Source of the DNA: Ooceraea biroi
Lineage: Eukaryota; Arthropoda; Insecta; Hymenoptera; Formicidae
Direction of reading: 5' to 3'
DNA length: 64,000 bases
Assembly (NCBI RefSeq): GCF_003672135.1
Contig: NC_039512.1
Location: forward strand, 4,062,874-4,126,873
The notes under the pieces were generated by a model that saw only the letters and a list, made by a program, of their open reading frames with translations, was not told the origin of the DNA and made no database searches. The number at the start of each line of letters is the position of its first letter. Position 1 is the stretch's first letter. Positions 1 to 13,000 of this stretch are shown piece after piece. The position numbers were made by a program, and so were the translations under genes.

Positions 1-1
1 A

Positions 2-860
2 GCTCAGCTGCAACAGGAGTCGCAAACCACCGTCGGGAATATCAGTACGCTCGTGGTGAGGCTGCGCGGACACAAGCGGAAAATCCACGACGATGACAGC
101 AGTTCCAACGAGGAGGAGGACGAAGAGGAAGCAGCCCCGGTGAAGGAGCCGAGCGGCGAGAGGACTCGTGCTCTCAGCCCGAGCGCGACGTCCACGCACT
201 CAATCCCAGCAACCGAGCAAGCCCTCTGCTCGACCAGCCCGAAATCTCGTCGCACTGAAAGCGGCAGGATAGACAATTCCGAGAGTACGGGCACCTCGGT
301 GAAGGACCTCGAGCAGGCAATGTCGAAGCATCTGCCGGGCAGTTCGCTGAACAAGTCCAACTCGCCGGCGCTCCACCAACCAACGGACTTCAGCACAGAC
401 GCGTTGCTGAAGCAGCAACAGCAGAGGAGCACGATACAATGGATAGGTGCTCATCATCATCTCGGTCACCTCAGTCCGCAACAATCGACCGCTCCTCTAC
501 CCGCCTCCACTCTCTTGAGGCAGCTCTACGCCGCCAACAGAGAGAGTGTGATACGTGCCAATGTGCACGGGATCACGTCGAGCGGTGGTACACGCGCTCC
601 TTCGTCGGCCGGTATTTATTATCCCGGCGAGAGCGCGCCCAATGGACCCCTGCCAACGCCGCCAGGCTCCGAAGGCTCCAGCACCTATGGCGAGCACCAA
701 TTCGTGCTCGCCGCGCACAATCAGAAGGGTTCCAACGGCACCAGCTGCGCGGACGCCTTCACCAGTCTGGTCTCGTCGTACACGACCGCCACCGCAGCCG
801 GCTACTCGGTCGATTATCACTCGGCGATGACGCCGCCGTCGTCGGTTTCGCCCCGGGATA

Positions 861-902
<42 letters not shown>

Positions 903-1183
903 TACACCCGGTGAACGTGATAAGCAGCTACGAGGGCTCGTCGGCCTACGCGGACCCCGTTCTCCGTCACCAGTACGAGCCGGCCCAGCCGTTACCCTTG
1001 AAACCCCAGGTGTACTCGGCCACCGTCCATCCGAGTGCGCTGGACGCCGCAGCGGCGTACGCTTCGGCGGGTCTGACGGAACAGCCGCAATTCTACCATC
1101 ATCCGGCGGCCAGCGCCGGCTTCCACATCTATCATCCGAGCAACAAATCGACGACAAATGGCTGGTACACCTCGGCGTCCTAG
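2..1183 (+). CDS. trh: C-terminal part of a bHLH-PAS transcription factor, probably Trachealess/NPAS3-like (5' partial)
   Basis: An open frame enters from the left edge and runs to TAG at 1181-1183, about 393 codons. It is the low-complexity C-terminal regulatory region of a transcription factor: a basic RLRGHKRK stretch, an acidic EEEDEEE run, Ser/Pro/Thr-rich sequence, a 13-residue glutamine tract, Ala/Tyr-rich segments and the end WYTSAS. The DNA-binding and PAS domains would lie upstream, outside the window. The VVRLRGHKRK stretch followed by an acidic linker and the TPPSSVSPRD block fit insect Trachealess, the tubulogenesis regulator, but I recognise this by resemblance, not alignment. 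Another bHLH-PAS protein is possible. The first bases read AGCTCAG, so an acceptor at the left edge could mark the real exon start. The next gene, neurexin IV, is tail to tail 2.9 kb away. Confidence 0.55.
863..901 (+). repeat. CAG/CAA tract encoding 13 glutamines
   Basis: Thirteen consecutive CAG or CAA codons lie in frame in the transcription-factor exon. The CAA interruptions show it is not a pure triplet microsatellite. Shorter glutamine runs occur near 408-425. Such tracts are usual in insect transcription-factor activation regions. Confidence 0.9.
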
Positions 1184-4044
1184 TGGCCCACCCGTAGACC
1201 CTACCCGTACGCGGAACACGTGTACTTAAGCGACTGTAATTAAAGAGAAAGAACCCAAAGTCCTCTCCCCCCCTCGTGCATATCAGTGATACGCTATTTC
1301 GTCGATCGCGGTCTCGGCGAGCGATCCTCGTTGTCGGATCGGGGGAGGTTCCTTCCTCCTCCCCCTAGCCCCCGCCGGCCCTTTCGAGTCACCGGACTCG
1401 ACGGCGCTGTGCATCAGAACGCGTCGACCGCGCTGTAACAATCGCTCTCTTCTCCATTATGTAGAACGATTTATTGTAATATAATGAATAAATTATTATA
1501 TATGTTGACTTTTCGGAGATATCTGCGTAAGCATGGAGCCATGAAACTCATGCGTGTTCACCGTGCGTGTTCCAAGTGATTTGACGCGACGCTCAAGAGA
1601 TGAAGTAATGTCTAGGATTCGCGATTTACTGTACATGTGATATATCGGCAAACGCGAGGGGATAACCGTCCTCGCACCGCGTTAGATGTAAATTCGAGCA
1701 CGACTACCGCGGATCAGCGGCAATCAATTCCCGCTCGACAGATGCGGTATTTCGGATATTTTCTATCACAACAATATTTCGTTACGCGATCATTTTAATA
1801 AGGCGAACGGTATTCGCCCTGACGTTCGTTTAATTTAGCCGGGGGTAAATGCTGGTGAAACTGATATCTCGACACCAATTAGAGCGTGCTTTAAAAAAAC
1901 GACACGATACACTTAAGAGAAATCGCTATCTCTACATTGATTCGCGTTTGACATTTGTTTTAGTCAATTCAATGTTGAATTTGTATTTGTTAGTTGAAAC
2001 GTTCTATGTACGATCTGTTTCAAAATTTGTTATTGGAAAGCGCTTTTTCCTCTCTAGATCTCAATTTGCGATTGAGAAAGTAACGTGAGTCCTGGGTTTC
2101 TATCGTTATCGCATTTCATTCGCATTACTTTGACCGGATTCCGACTATTGTACGAGTTATGAAATCGTGAACGAGTCACGAGAGTGACTCGTATACATGA
2201 AAAGAAAAAAAGAAGATTGAAATATACGATATTTATACCGTTGCGTTTATGATGCTGCATGGAAACGGAACAATTCGCAACACGAATGATATTAAAAATA
2301 GTCACCTTTATTGAGAATACACACATTGTGGAGATTCTTTAATTATTAAGAACAAGAGATATTTGTATGTATATTTATAGACTGCTCTAGGCGATATTAT
2401 CTTTTAAGTATCGGATAGACGAAAATGTAGATATCGCGCGCACACGCGAGCGGACACGTATCACACGGGCGAAAAAGTCAACATTGCTGGAGGTAGCGAA
2501 TTCTTTTACGAAGATTATTGTATTTTACTGTTTAACATTTCGACCAGTTGTTTTTGACAAGTACACGTGTAAATACAGCTTACGTGCCTAAAAATTCTCA
2601 CTCGCTCAGCATTATTTTACTCGATTTCTTTCATACATTTCATTCACATTCATTTTTCGCCGATTAGAAACGTAGAATTCCTCCACTCGTAATGAGTTTT
2701 TCCGATGCAATTGATGGTGCGCATTAATTCTAAAATCCTTTAATTACATTTTTGCGTGACTTGAATCATCTTGGATGCAACAGTTCCCGACAAGGCGAAC
2801 CTACCAAGTGAACCGTAAGTGTTCGTTACACACGTAAATCGGTAAGTAATTGAAATCGGATATTTGTAGCTGGAGAGCATTCAAGCACCTAAATCGCCGA
2901 TGATATTAATTTTTTGGAAAGTTTAATAGTTGGTAATCTCTTGATACTTAAATATCACGTGTTCAAAGATACTTAGGTAAAAAATACAAGAATAGAAGAA
3001 CATAAATGATTTATTTCGTCCAATTTCATCTTCATAACTTCATGTAAAAAGAAGACGAGATTCCATTGAGATTATTATCGTTCATTGAGATTCTTATTCG
3101 TCATTATTATTCTCTTCAAGCTTGACTATTATGGCGATCTGTTCATACAGAAGCGTGAAACGCACCTTTATTGTTCTCGCGCCTACTCGACTATCGTTGT
3201 ACAAGATATCGATTTAATAGCAAGAACTAACGAATGTGCTGTTCGTATAAAAATGTCTTATGTACACTTTCGTTATGTATTACATGTTTAGTATACAATT
3301 ATTATCATTATTATTATCATTTTTGTTGTTACTGTTTATTATTATAATTATTCCTAACACTACGTTAATTATTAAATTACTATAATTTTGCAAATCTATA
3401 TGAAAAAGTAAACATCTGTAAAATATAATCATAAACAAGAGAAAATAAAATTAATCTAAAAAAGGTATAAAACGCGCTTTGGACGGTAGACATTACAACT
3501 AATACTGTGAATTATCATTAAAAAAAAAGAACAGAGTGAAATGCAAGTAATAAATGTAAGTAATTTACCTGTAAAGACGACTTTGTACATAGAGAATCTA
3601 TTTATTATGTTACATGAGGCTCTTTTATACCCGATAAAAAAATGTACAAATGTAGACTGAAATGCAATGTACATTCCAAAATTCTCATGATGATATTAAA
3701 TCGTTAATAAGTATTTTCACTTTTTCCTCATTGGCACAACAAACATGATGTCGGAAAACTTGATCGTTCATTTATAATCGTACTCGAATAAAATTTATGA
3801 GATCCGTCAGCCGTATTATCATCAAAACAAAAAGAATGCATTGAAAAACAACACGAAATAGCAATCTCAGTGTAGCGTTCTCAACGCAAAATTATAATGT
3901 ACGTGAGAACGTGATAGTTGAACAGAGCGAAAGAGATATAAACCTTATTGAAGACGTTTACATAGTACGCTAGATTAAGTTAAATTGCGTGTTCATTACA
4001 CTCCTCTTCACATTTACATATTTAACGCGTCTCAAGAAACAGAT
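1184..4044. other. Intergenic: 3' UTRs of two convergent genes, no coding signal
   Basis: GC-rich sequence up to about 1440 continues the 3' UTR of the upstream gene. An AATAAA signal at 1487-1492 is its likely polyadenylation signal. From about 1750 the sequence becomes AT-rich. The part next to 4044 should hold the neurexin IV 3' UTR; TTTATT at about 3601 (AATAAA on the minus strand) is one possible end. Short open frames here, such as 1849-2088 and 3085-3291, have no recognisable protein features. Confidence 0.6.
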
Positions 4045-7000
4045 TTAGATGAACCACTCTTTCTTTTTCTGGACCTGGTGGCCGGTGGCGGAGTTCACGA
4101 CCGCAGAATCCGGGTCCAGCGCAATCTCCGCACCCTTGTCTTCTTGCGTCAGGTACTCGCCCTTATGTCTAGACATATATCTACCTATGAGAATCGCCAT
4201 GATGACGAGCGCGATCAGAATAACCGCCAGTACGCTTCCCAGGATCGCCGTGTCGGTCTCGTTGTACGCGGCTTTCACTTTTTCCTCGTCCACTTGTGGC
4301 GGTGGTCGCGTCTCTATGACATCGGGCGGATGCGTGATCGGTTCGACGCCGCAGAAATCCTCGGTCAAAGGCGTACCGAGCGAGCGCACGTTGTCAGGTC
4401 CGTTCTCTTGGAACAGTAGCTTGAGCGGATATATGTCGTCGAATTCGACCCTGGATATGCAGCCCGCGAATCCCTCCGTCATAGATTCGTTCTTGCCGAT
4501 GTACATGTACTGGATGTTATTGAATTGCGCGTCCGCGGAATTCTTGATGTTAAAGTTGAACTCGCGCGGCTCGTAATTGTCGACTTGCATGATTAGGGTA
4601 GCGCCCGAATTCTTCCTGCCGATCCTGATGTCGTGGTACTGTCCCAAACCGAAATGTTTGTAGGGGAATATGACTTCCTGCCGCTCGAAACCGAAGTCGA
4701 ACACCACGCGCAAGTGCCCGCTGTTCGACACCATTATCGTCATGTATTCTCCCGAGATATTAGAGAAGAGACCAAGCAGGAATCCCTTTGGATTCGTCGT
4801 CGTGAAACCCACGCGTATCTTCTCGGCGATAGTGGAACGCCAGCTGCCCATAAAGTCATATTTTATCATCGAGCTGGGCCGCATGTTCACGCCAATCTCT
4901 GAAAGTGGCAAATACGCGATCGATCAGCAACTGCAACTGCAATTTGTGTGCTAACATTTTCATTTGAAGCGTCTTCGACTTACCGTCCGCGCAGATAGGT
5001 CCCTTGAACGCGGTCCATCGACAATCGCACCAGTAACCATCGTATCTCTCGTGGCACGTGCCATTATTGAGGCAAGGGCTGCTTTCGCATCTGCCGAAGC
5101 AATCTTCCGCAATGCCGTACAATCCACGGCGGGCGTAGCTACGCAAGTCTTGTAACTCGCCATTGAGAAGCAGGGCTCTTATGCAACCTACGAACCCGTC
5201 CCTGTAATCAGTCGTGGCGCCTATCACGAGATCTGAGGTGAGATGAAGCGCTCGTACGGGACCCGGAGGCTCCCGCACTTCGTTCTTCAGCGCTCCGTCG
5301 ATGACGATCCGGGCCTCCTTGCGGTTCCTCTCCACCGACACCGAGTGCCACCGATTATCGGCCAGATTGTAAGATGTCTGCACGCTCACGGTGAGCGGCC
5401 CACCGCCGGCCACATACTGGAAGTGTATCTGATTTCCGTTATTTATGGAGACCTTGATGTAATCGGTAGGTCCCTTGCTATGGATTATCACGGCGTCTTC
5501 GATCGTAGTTCTGAATTCGAAATAAATATCCCCGCTATGGCCGATATCGAACGTCGGCAGATTAATGGTAGCGTCCACAATACGGAATGTGACTACGTTC
5601 TTGAATAAATCTGTAACGAGATAATCGAGTGAAAATCGTAACGAATTTTTTCTGGTACGTGACTGAAGAAAGTTAACTTGATAATACGTTTTAATCATTC
5701 ACTCACTCCGTACACGTGAAACTGAGGTAGAACGATCAATAAACTCACCATCGCCCTCGCAAATGAGCGGACCTAGCGTATAACGACCCTCCTTTTCGTC
5801 GAGCGGTGTACCCGTGTCACCGAAACGTAACTGCTTCACGGGCAGATATTCCTTCTCCGTAATATCGCCACCATCTTCTAACCATCCCTCTAAACCAGCG
5901 TCGCAGTTGCACCACTTGGTAGGATCCGCACAGTTTCCAAGAATACCGCATTCGCACTTTCGCGATCCGGGCAGTGCACCGCCCCAGTAATCCATCTTCT
6001 GGTTATTTCGACTGACCCACCAGGAATTCGGTCTAAAATAATCACCCTGAGGAACTGAAAGCAGAATGCAAAGGTTGATACAAGATAGAGAAGAAAAATA
6101 GGATGTGAATGATCTAAAAATAAAAGTTACGACACAAATTACCTGGAGAGTTAAATAACTTGGAATGTTTGCACGCGTAGTTTATTCTTTGTCTGCAGCT
6201 TATAGACCGGTTTAACAGAGCTTCTATTTGATCGAGATCGGCGTCATAATTAATGTCCTGTATAAAGCTGCCGGCTTCCTCGAATCCGTCGACGGGTGTG
6301 ACGTGCTCGTTACTATGGCGTAAAACCGTCATTACGCGGCCGTCGGCGAAGAACTCGCAAGTGACGGGGAACGGCTTCAAAGGTCCGCTTCCGTCGACGT
6401 CGATTTTAATTTCCGCTCGCTGATTTACGGAATTCATATTTTTGTATGCCTCGCACGAGAGTGGATTTAACGCTGCGTGAAGTAATGTCGTCTTTAGTAC
6501 AGAGATTTCCTGCATTTCATATCTTGCATCACAAGACTACATAAAGTACTTACAGGTATGACAAACGGCGCCAGCGTATCCGGTATTGGCACAATCGCAG
6601 GAAAATTCATCAGAATTTTGACGGCAGACACCGCAGTGCTTGCAAGGATTCGGATTGCAGCGGTCTATCATTTGACAGGTGTCAAAGACGACTTCGTTTT
6701 TGCAGCAATACTCCTCTTCCTTCCAATCGGTCGGTAATTTGTAATTCCCGTCGATACTTATCATTCTCATGCAGCCGACGAAACCGTAATTGCTTCCCAC
6801 TCCGATCACACCGCCAACCAGATAAAACGAGCCGGTCATCATCTCGAGAAGGCGCTCCGTTTTCATCGGTCTGCCGTCCACATTCAAGATAAGAGAATTC
6901 TTGGCGATCGTCAAAATCACTTGATGCCACTTCCCGTCATTGAATTTCTCGTAGAAGTTGTCCAACGTTGCAAACGGATTGTCCTTCGTTTGTATGTCGA

Positions 7001-10000
7001 CTTTTAATTTACCTTCTTCCAGGTATAACTGCGCATGAAAGATAAATAGGTGTAATCGTTATACTAATTAAGAAAGTTAGAAGAACCGTGTCTCCAGTGA
7101 CAAAACAATGAAAACAACCTTCACGTAGCCTGGGGTCGTAAACTGATGAAAAAGAATTATTCCTCGCTCCTCGTAAGTTCGAAATGCGAGGGAGACGTTC
7201 ATGGAAGGTACACCCTCGTAACCCTTCAATCTAGCATAAGATCCGGGTGTTAAAAACGTGACCGGTATCACCGGAGGTTCCGGACAGGTGTAGATCGTAT
7301 TGATCTTGTAATATCTCAAGTTCTCCCCTATAATTTCCGTCTCCTTCAGCTCATGAATTATATTTGTTGCGTTTAGATAAAAATTTTCTATGCAACCGGT
7401 GAAGTTCTGGCTCACTACCAAACCGTCTTGCTTGTTGGGCACGCCACCAATATAAAGCTGAAAACGGCAAGTTTGAATGAATCCAGACATGTATTTATTT
7501 AGATATTAATTAAAAGTTTCATTTCCGTTTCAAGAATCACTCACTTCTCGATTTAAGTCCAGTCGATGAAACTGTCCTTTTATTCTACCCTTAATCAACA
7601 CTCTATCGACAGAGAATGAAATATTTTTCCTATTGCGGGAAATTAAGACATCGTGCCACATATTGTCGTCCAGAAGACTGCCCACGGACAGACTCGTCAT
7701 AATACCAGATCCGAGGTCAATGTTAAGCAACATTCTGTTGTCGCGCAATTGCAAGGCTATATAATCCCCTTGTGTACCACGAGAATACATCAATACACCA
7801 TCGGCGTTATTAGTTTTAAATCGGAAACGTAAAAAGTGTCTATCAGTTTCGATGGGTTCTCTGAGTAGATCCAGGCGTACGAGAGACGATCCGTTGAAAG
7901 AAACAACGTCAGACACTGTAATGAAACAACGGATTTATCATCTTGTATATCGTACAATTTTAAGAAACGAAATTGTATCGTAATTATTTTACCATAATCG
8001 CATCCGTAAAGCTCAATCCGCAGCGATATCCTGTCTCGCCATCGCGTAGGATTTATTCTTATCCATTGCGCGATTATTGGCACTTCGAACTTGTTAAGCT
8101 TTATGCTGTCTCCGTTTACATTACCTTTAAACATCTATAGAGGAAAAAAACGGAAAATGATTTTATACTGCTGCTGCTACTGTTGATTTAATATTCCGGT
8201 TTGCTACCTTGATGTTAGTCAATATTTAATGCCTCAAAAAAAAGTGCAGAATATAATTAATTTGTGTGCATGCTAGAAATTGAAATCTTGACAAACAGCT
8301 CGCGAATAAAATAGTTAATCAATTCTACATGTTATTTAGAAACATTAATATAAAGATTTTGTTAGAACTTTAATGTAATTGCATAATTTCATGTTATATG
8401 CCCTCACTGACCAGACAGACCATTCAAATCCACAAATTTGCAACAATTATTGCCCAATCACTATTAATCGCAGAAATATGCATGTTAGTGTCGCTAGACT
8501 GTTAATAATGAAAGAGCCACTGTAAAGAGTAGATAAGTAATAATCTTAATAAATAAAAGAATTGTACATACAGTGTCACTATAATAGATAAAATATTCAA
8601 AACGTTGATCTCTTTAAATAAATTGTATAAATTATATTCTTGCATCATTTTTATATTATAAAGTCCATGCATAGACACAGTCCCTGCGTGATGTAAATAA
8701 AAAAAAATCATCTGTTAATTGGGTCTACAATATCCGAAAATTGTTTTTATTTTCTGTCATCATTCTGTCTCATTCAAATAACCAGTCATTTACCAACTCA
8801 ATAACTATATCTCAATAATCGAGCTATATTTATACATTTTATACTAATATCTGGACTTTACAATTTGTAAGATTACCATAATGACATTGTAACTATGTCC
8901 TTTAAATTCTCAAACCCCAATAGCGAAAAGCAGTTATTAGAACAGAAGATTCCAAACAGTAACTTTCGGAACGTGTGAAAAGTTCGTGTAGCAAAATATC
9001 TCGTTAATGGAATTTCTAACAGTCAAAACAACTCCCTACAAAACAGCTAAGATACTTTGTAGTAGATGTATGGTCATCGTATAAAAACCGAAAAGAGATT
9101 GCCGATCACATATACTGCACATTCGTTCATAAATCATAATACGCTTTTCCAGAAAGATTCCCAGGTAGTATGCAAAACGAAAAGAAAGCTTTATAATTCG
9201 ATCTAATAGTATTATAACGAAAAGTATAGGTTTCAAGTATCTCTACGAATATTAATGTTACATCTAATATTACATAAAATGTTTAAATAATCATAATTCA
9301 TCGAATGTTTAAGTTATACTTTTACATAAATGAGTAGAGCAAATAGTTTTAGACTCTATCCTTGAAATTTAATACCTCATCTACACCATCCTGGCTTTCA
9401 TAACTTGCCCAAGCTTGACCATCATCGGAATATTGGACAATATATTCTGTCACGTATTCATTAGTATGAGCCCGCCCTCGCGTAGCAATGCTGCGTATCT
9501 CATATCTGTCCCCCAGCTCCATAGTAAGATGTTGATCGTAACTGCTAAGTTCTGGTGACCACGTGGAATCTCCTGTGGAAAGCCCAGCTCCATGTCCATG
9601 TGTAAGAGAAGAAAGGTGGAAGCGAAGCAAGCAAATGGATATAGGAAAAATGGAACGATTGAAGGATCATAAATTCTTAGTTTCTCTCGTGTAGTTATTC
9701 GATTATATGTGATTAATTCTAAATCATTTTTACACTCAACTATTTGCATAAGCTTTGTTTCCTTGTGATGTCTTGTTTTACATTCTAACAAAAAACGAGT
9801 AAAACACACAAGAGAATGAGTGTTGAATTAATTGTGAGGAAATAACTGGTGCGAAGTATTATTCAGGTATACGTCTATATAAAGACAATCAAGATACTTA
9901 CCAGTAACAAACCATCCGACAATATTGATAATTGGTTATTTGTAATACAAAGTTTAGATGCGACACTTAACAATTGCTCTATGTATTCATAGATTAGTAC

Positions 10001-13000
10001 CCTTTTTGTATAAGCACGGGCGAGCTTTATGTTATTAGCAAACTTATCGACTAATTACAACATGCACACCATCGCATTAAAAGCAAAATGTAGAGAAGAG
10101 AATCGAAAACGAGAGCGAGAACGAACTTACCTTTGCGTTGCCATCTTCTTCCTTGAAATCAACGTAGTCAAGGCCATTGGTACCATAGCTAATACGATAC
10201 TCCATAACATATTCGTTCTGCAGCGATCGTCCTTGAGTCGCCACATGCGTGATGTTCATTATTTGGCCCAAGTCGATTATTAAATACTGACCAAAATCAG
10301 AGCTGCTAGCCGTCCATGCGTTTCCGCCTACACCACAACATTTATGCATGCATGCAACTCAAAGTAAATTTAGAAAAGTGCTTACAAATAAAGGGGCGCA
10401 ATATAGCAAGTAATCAGGATTAATTCTAACTTAATGCTTTGCTTTTATATTCAGAAGCTAATTTATACGAGTATGGCATTAAACGTATGTATATTGCAAA
10501 ATTAGATTTTTTAAACTAACGCTGAGATTCTTTCACAGACTCGTCAGAAATTACATTAGAGTTCTGAAGAAAAATATATTGTTTGTTTTACATAAAATGA
10601 CGTAATATTTTATAAGTATGGAGAATTATTATAATTTGTAAAAAGGAAAGTAAAAAGATTTAGTACCATTTAATAGTTTATTATTTTGTAATTTTAATAA
10701 TACATAATATGAAATGTTTATCTTTTATTATTTATTATATATATATTATTATATATGAAAAATTTAATTTGCAATAAATTTTAATGTATTAAAAAATATA
10801 ACAGTATTTAACTGCATCTATATATAGTTATGTAAAACTATCATCAAATCATATAAATCACATAAATCTTGGCTTTTCAGATTTGGCGAAATATTGAGCC
10901 GTATATTGCGAATCTATTGGAAAAAGTGGAACTGCGTGCGTCATAAGCTTGTCGTAATCCAACGTCTCAAACATCACATTCCGTGATGATGATCGATTTT
11001 CGTTTTCTCGCGATATCGCTACGGCGACGCAATGCTGCGAATCGAGTAAAGTTTCCTCAAACAACCAATCCTGTTGGATTGCGTCGGTATACAAGTCTGT
11101 GTCGGTTGTGATCAAACCTTCGCGTAACGATGAATTCGTTCGAAAATCTATCTTTCTTAGATCGACAGTAATCCCTACTCCCAATGCCTTAACATAGCTT
11201 TCCTTTAACGCCCAATGTCTGTAGAACATAGATAACTGTTCTGCTTCAGGTTTTCCTGAAGAACCTTTAATCTCCCTCCACTCGGCAGCTGAGAAGTTTC
11301 TGTCCATTAAACGGAAATATTCGGGGATATTTTTGTTCCCAGTATGTTCTAACGTCATGATATCTACACCTAATTTTACATGTATAGTCTCGCCAGCTAA
11401 AACCGCGTAGGAACCATGATGAGATACATTAAAACTCACAGCAATAGAATTATCTTTCAACACAGGCCTGTTGTGTTCGTTTCTGAGAAAAATGATTTTG
11501 TCATATGGGAGACCCCCATAATCACTGACAAATTTTCTCATTAACAATCTACCTGCAAGGGAAGCTCTAACGTCTTTACGAAATACAAATCTTCCTAATC
11601 TAGCTTTCTCATCACTTTGTATGCAAGAAATTGCGTGCTCAAACTCGCGCTCGCTTGGGTTCCACTCTTTCCAATTGAATGCCCAACGAACAGCTGACGA
11701 CATTTTAAAAATATTACTCCTAAACATAAGCGATAAAACCTAATCGAATTCGATCACAATTCAAATTCAATTCTTGATTGCAATTACGATAGGAATATTT
11801 ATTATATCGCATCTGATTATAAAAGCAATGCCTTTTAAGACATCCCGTTCTGAGATACTCTTCAGGATTCTTGTTAGGATCCACCTAAAGCAGATATAAA
11901 TTTATTACATTGCGTTCTTTACTTCTTCCGAGAGACCAGTATTTACAGAATGTCCCGTAACTGATGTACAACATGAAAGAATGAAAAAATAAATCGAAAA
12001 TATATCGAGAATAAAATTTTTTCATACAAGGCTTCGTTGTTACGAAACACTCTGTACAAGATAAGCACATTGTTTAATCGTATAATAAAGACGAAACATA
12101 TCTAAGATGATAGGATGATGTGTCATGAGCGCATGTATGGGCTCACACAGTTCTCTCTTAATTGAATCTAATTGTCATAGTGGTCAATGCCCGCTGACGT
12201 TAATTAAATTCCTTAACTCTTACGGAATTTATCGGAAAATATTACGTATTGTTGATAGAATCATTTGTAACTATTATCAATGCAAAAGAAAGCAAATACA
12301 AGTGCACAATATAAGGTTTGTTCTTTTTGCTGGACTGCATTAGAATGAAATCAATGTATAATTGAGCACTGGAGGGAGAAAGATGAAAAATTCCAATGCA
12401 ATTCACTGTAGGTAAAAAGAAGAAACCTCTATAGACAACAACAATATAGATTTTGTAGAAATAGAGAGCAAGCAACAAACTACTACTAATATAACAGCTA
12501 TATGTTGTATATATTATATATATATATATATGTATATGTATATGGAGGAGATAATTGTATAATAATTCATATCTTACACTCTGACATACGAGAAATAAAA
12601 CGCGTGTAAAAATTAAAATATTCTAACATTTTGTTCTTACCACTTAGCCTAGCATTGTTCGGGCCTCGTTCGGGTAAGGAAGTAGTTGCTGTTAGTTGAG
12701 CTCGATCCAAAAGCGGAATGTTACATTCATCATCATCTAAGACATAGTCATAATTTTAATATTTGCAAACTTTGGCGCATCTCTTTTTTTATAAAAACAT
12801 TGATAAAATATTTTCTTAGTAATATGTGAAAATTAGTAAAATATTCTTTCAGTAATGTGTGTGTGTGTGTGTGTGTGTATCATCAAAGATTGGAAAATTT
12901 TACTTGATGAATATAATAAAGTGATATCACAGTACGAAATGTTATTTAAATATAGTCATTATAAATAACTTAAAACTATGTACAAAATAAAATAACCTCA

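Noticed and set aside
1849..2088. 79-codon plus-strand frame in the 3' region
   Set aside because: No homology recognised, poor composition, and it lies in intergenic sequence between two convergent genes.
4633..5608. Plus-strand open frames (4633-4902, 4964-5155, 5243-5608) opposite neurexin IV
   Set aside because: They are antisense shadows of the laminin G and EGF exons; their sequences show no domain and break at neurexin introns.
10858..11727. The nested transferase as a dead retrocopy
   Set aside because: The frame is complete with all conserved blocks and no stops or frameshifts; it behaves like a functional single-exon gene.
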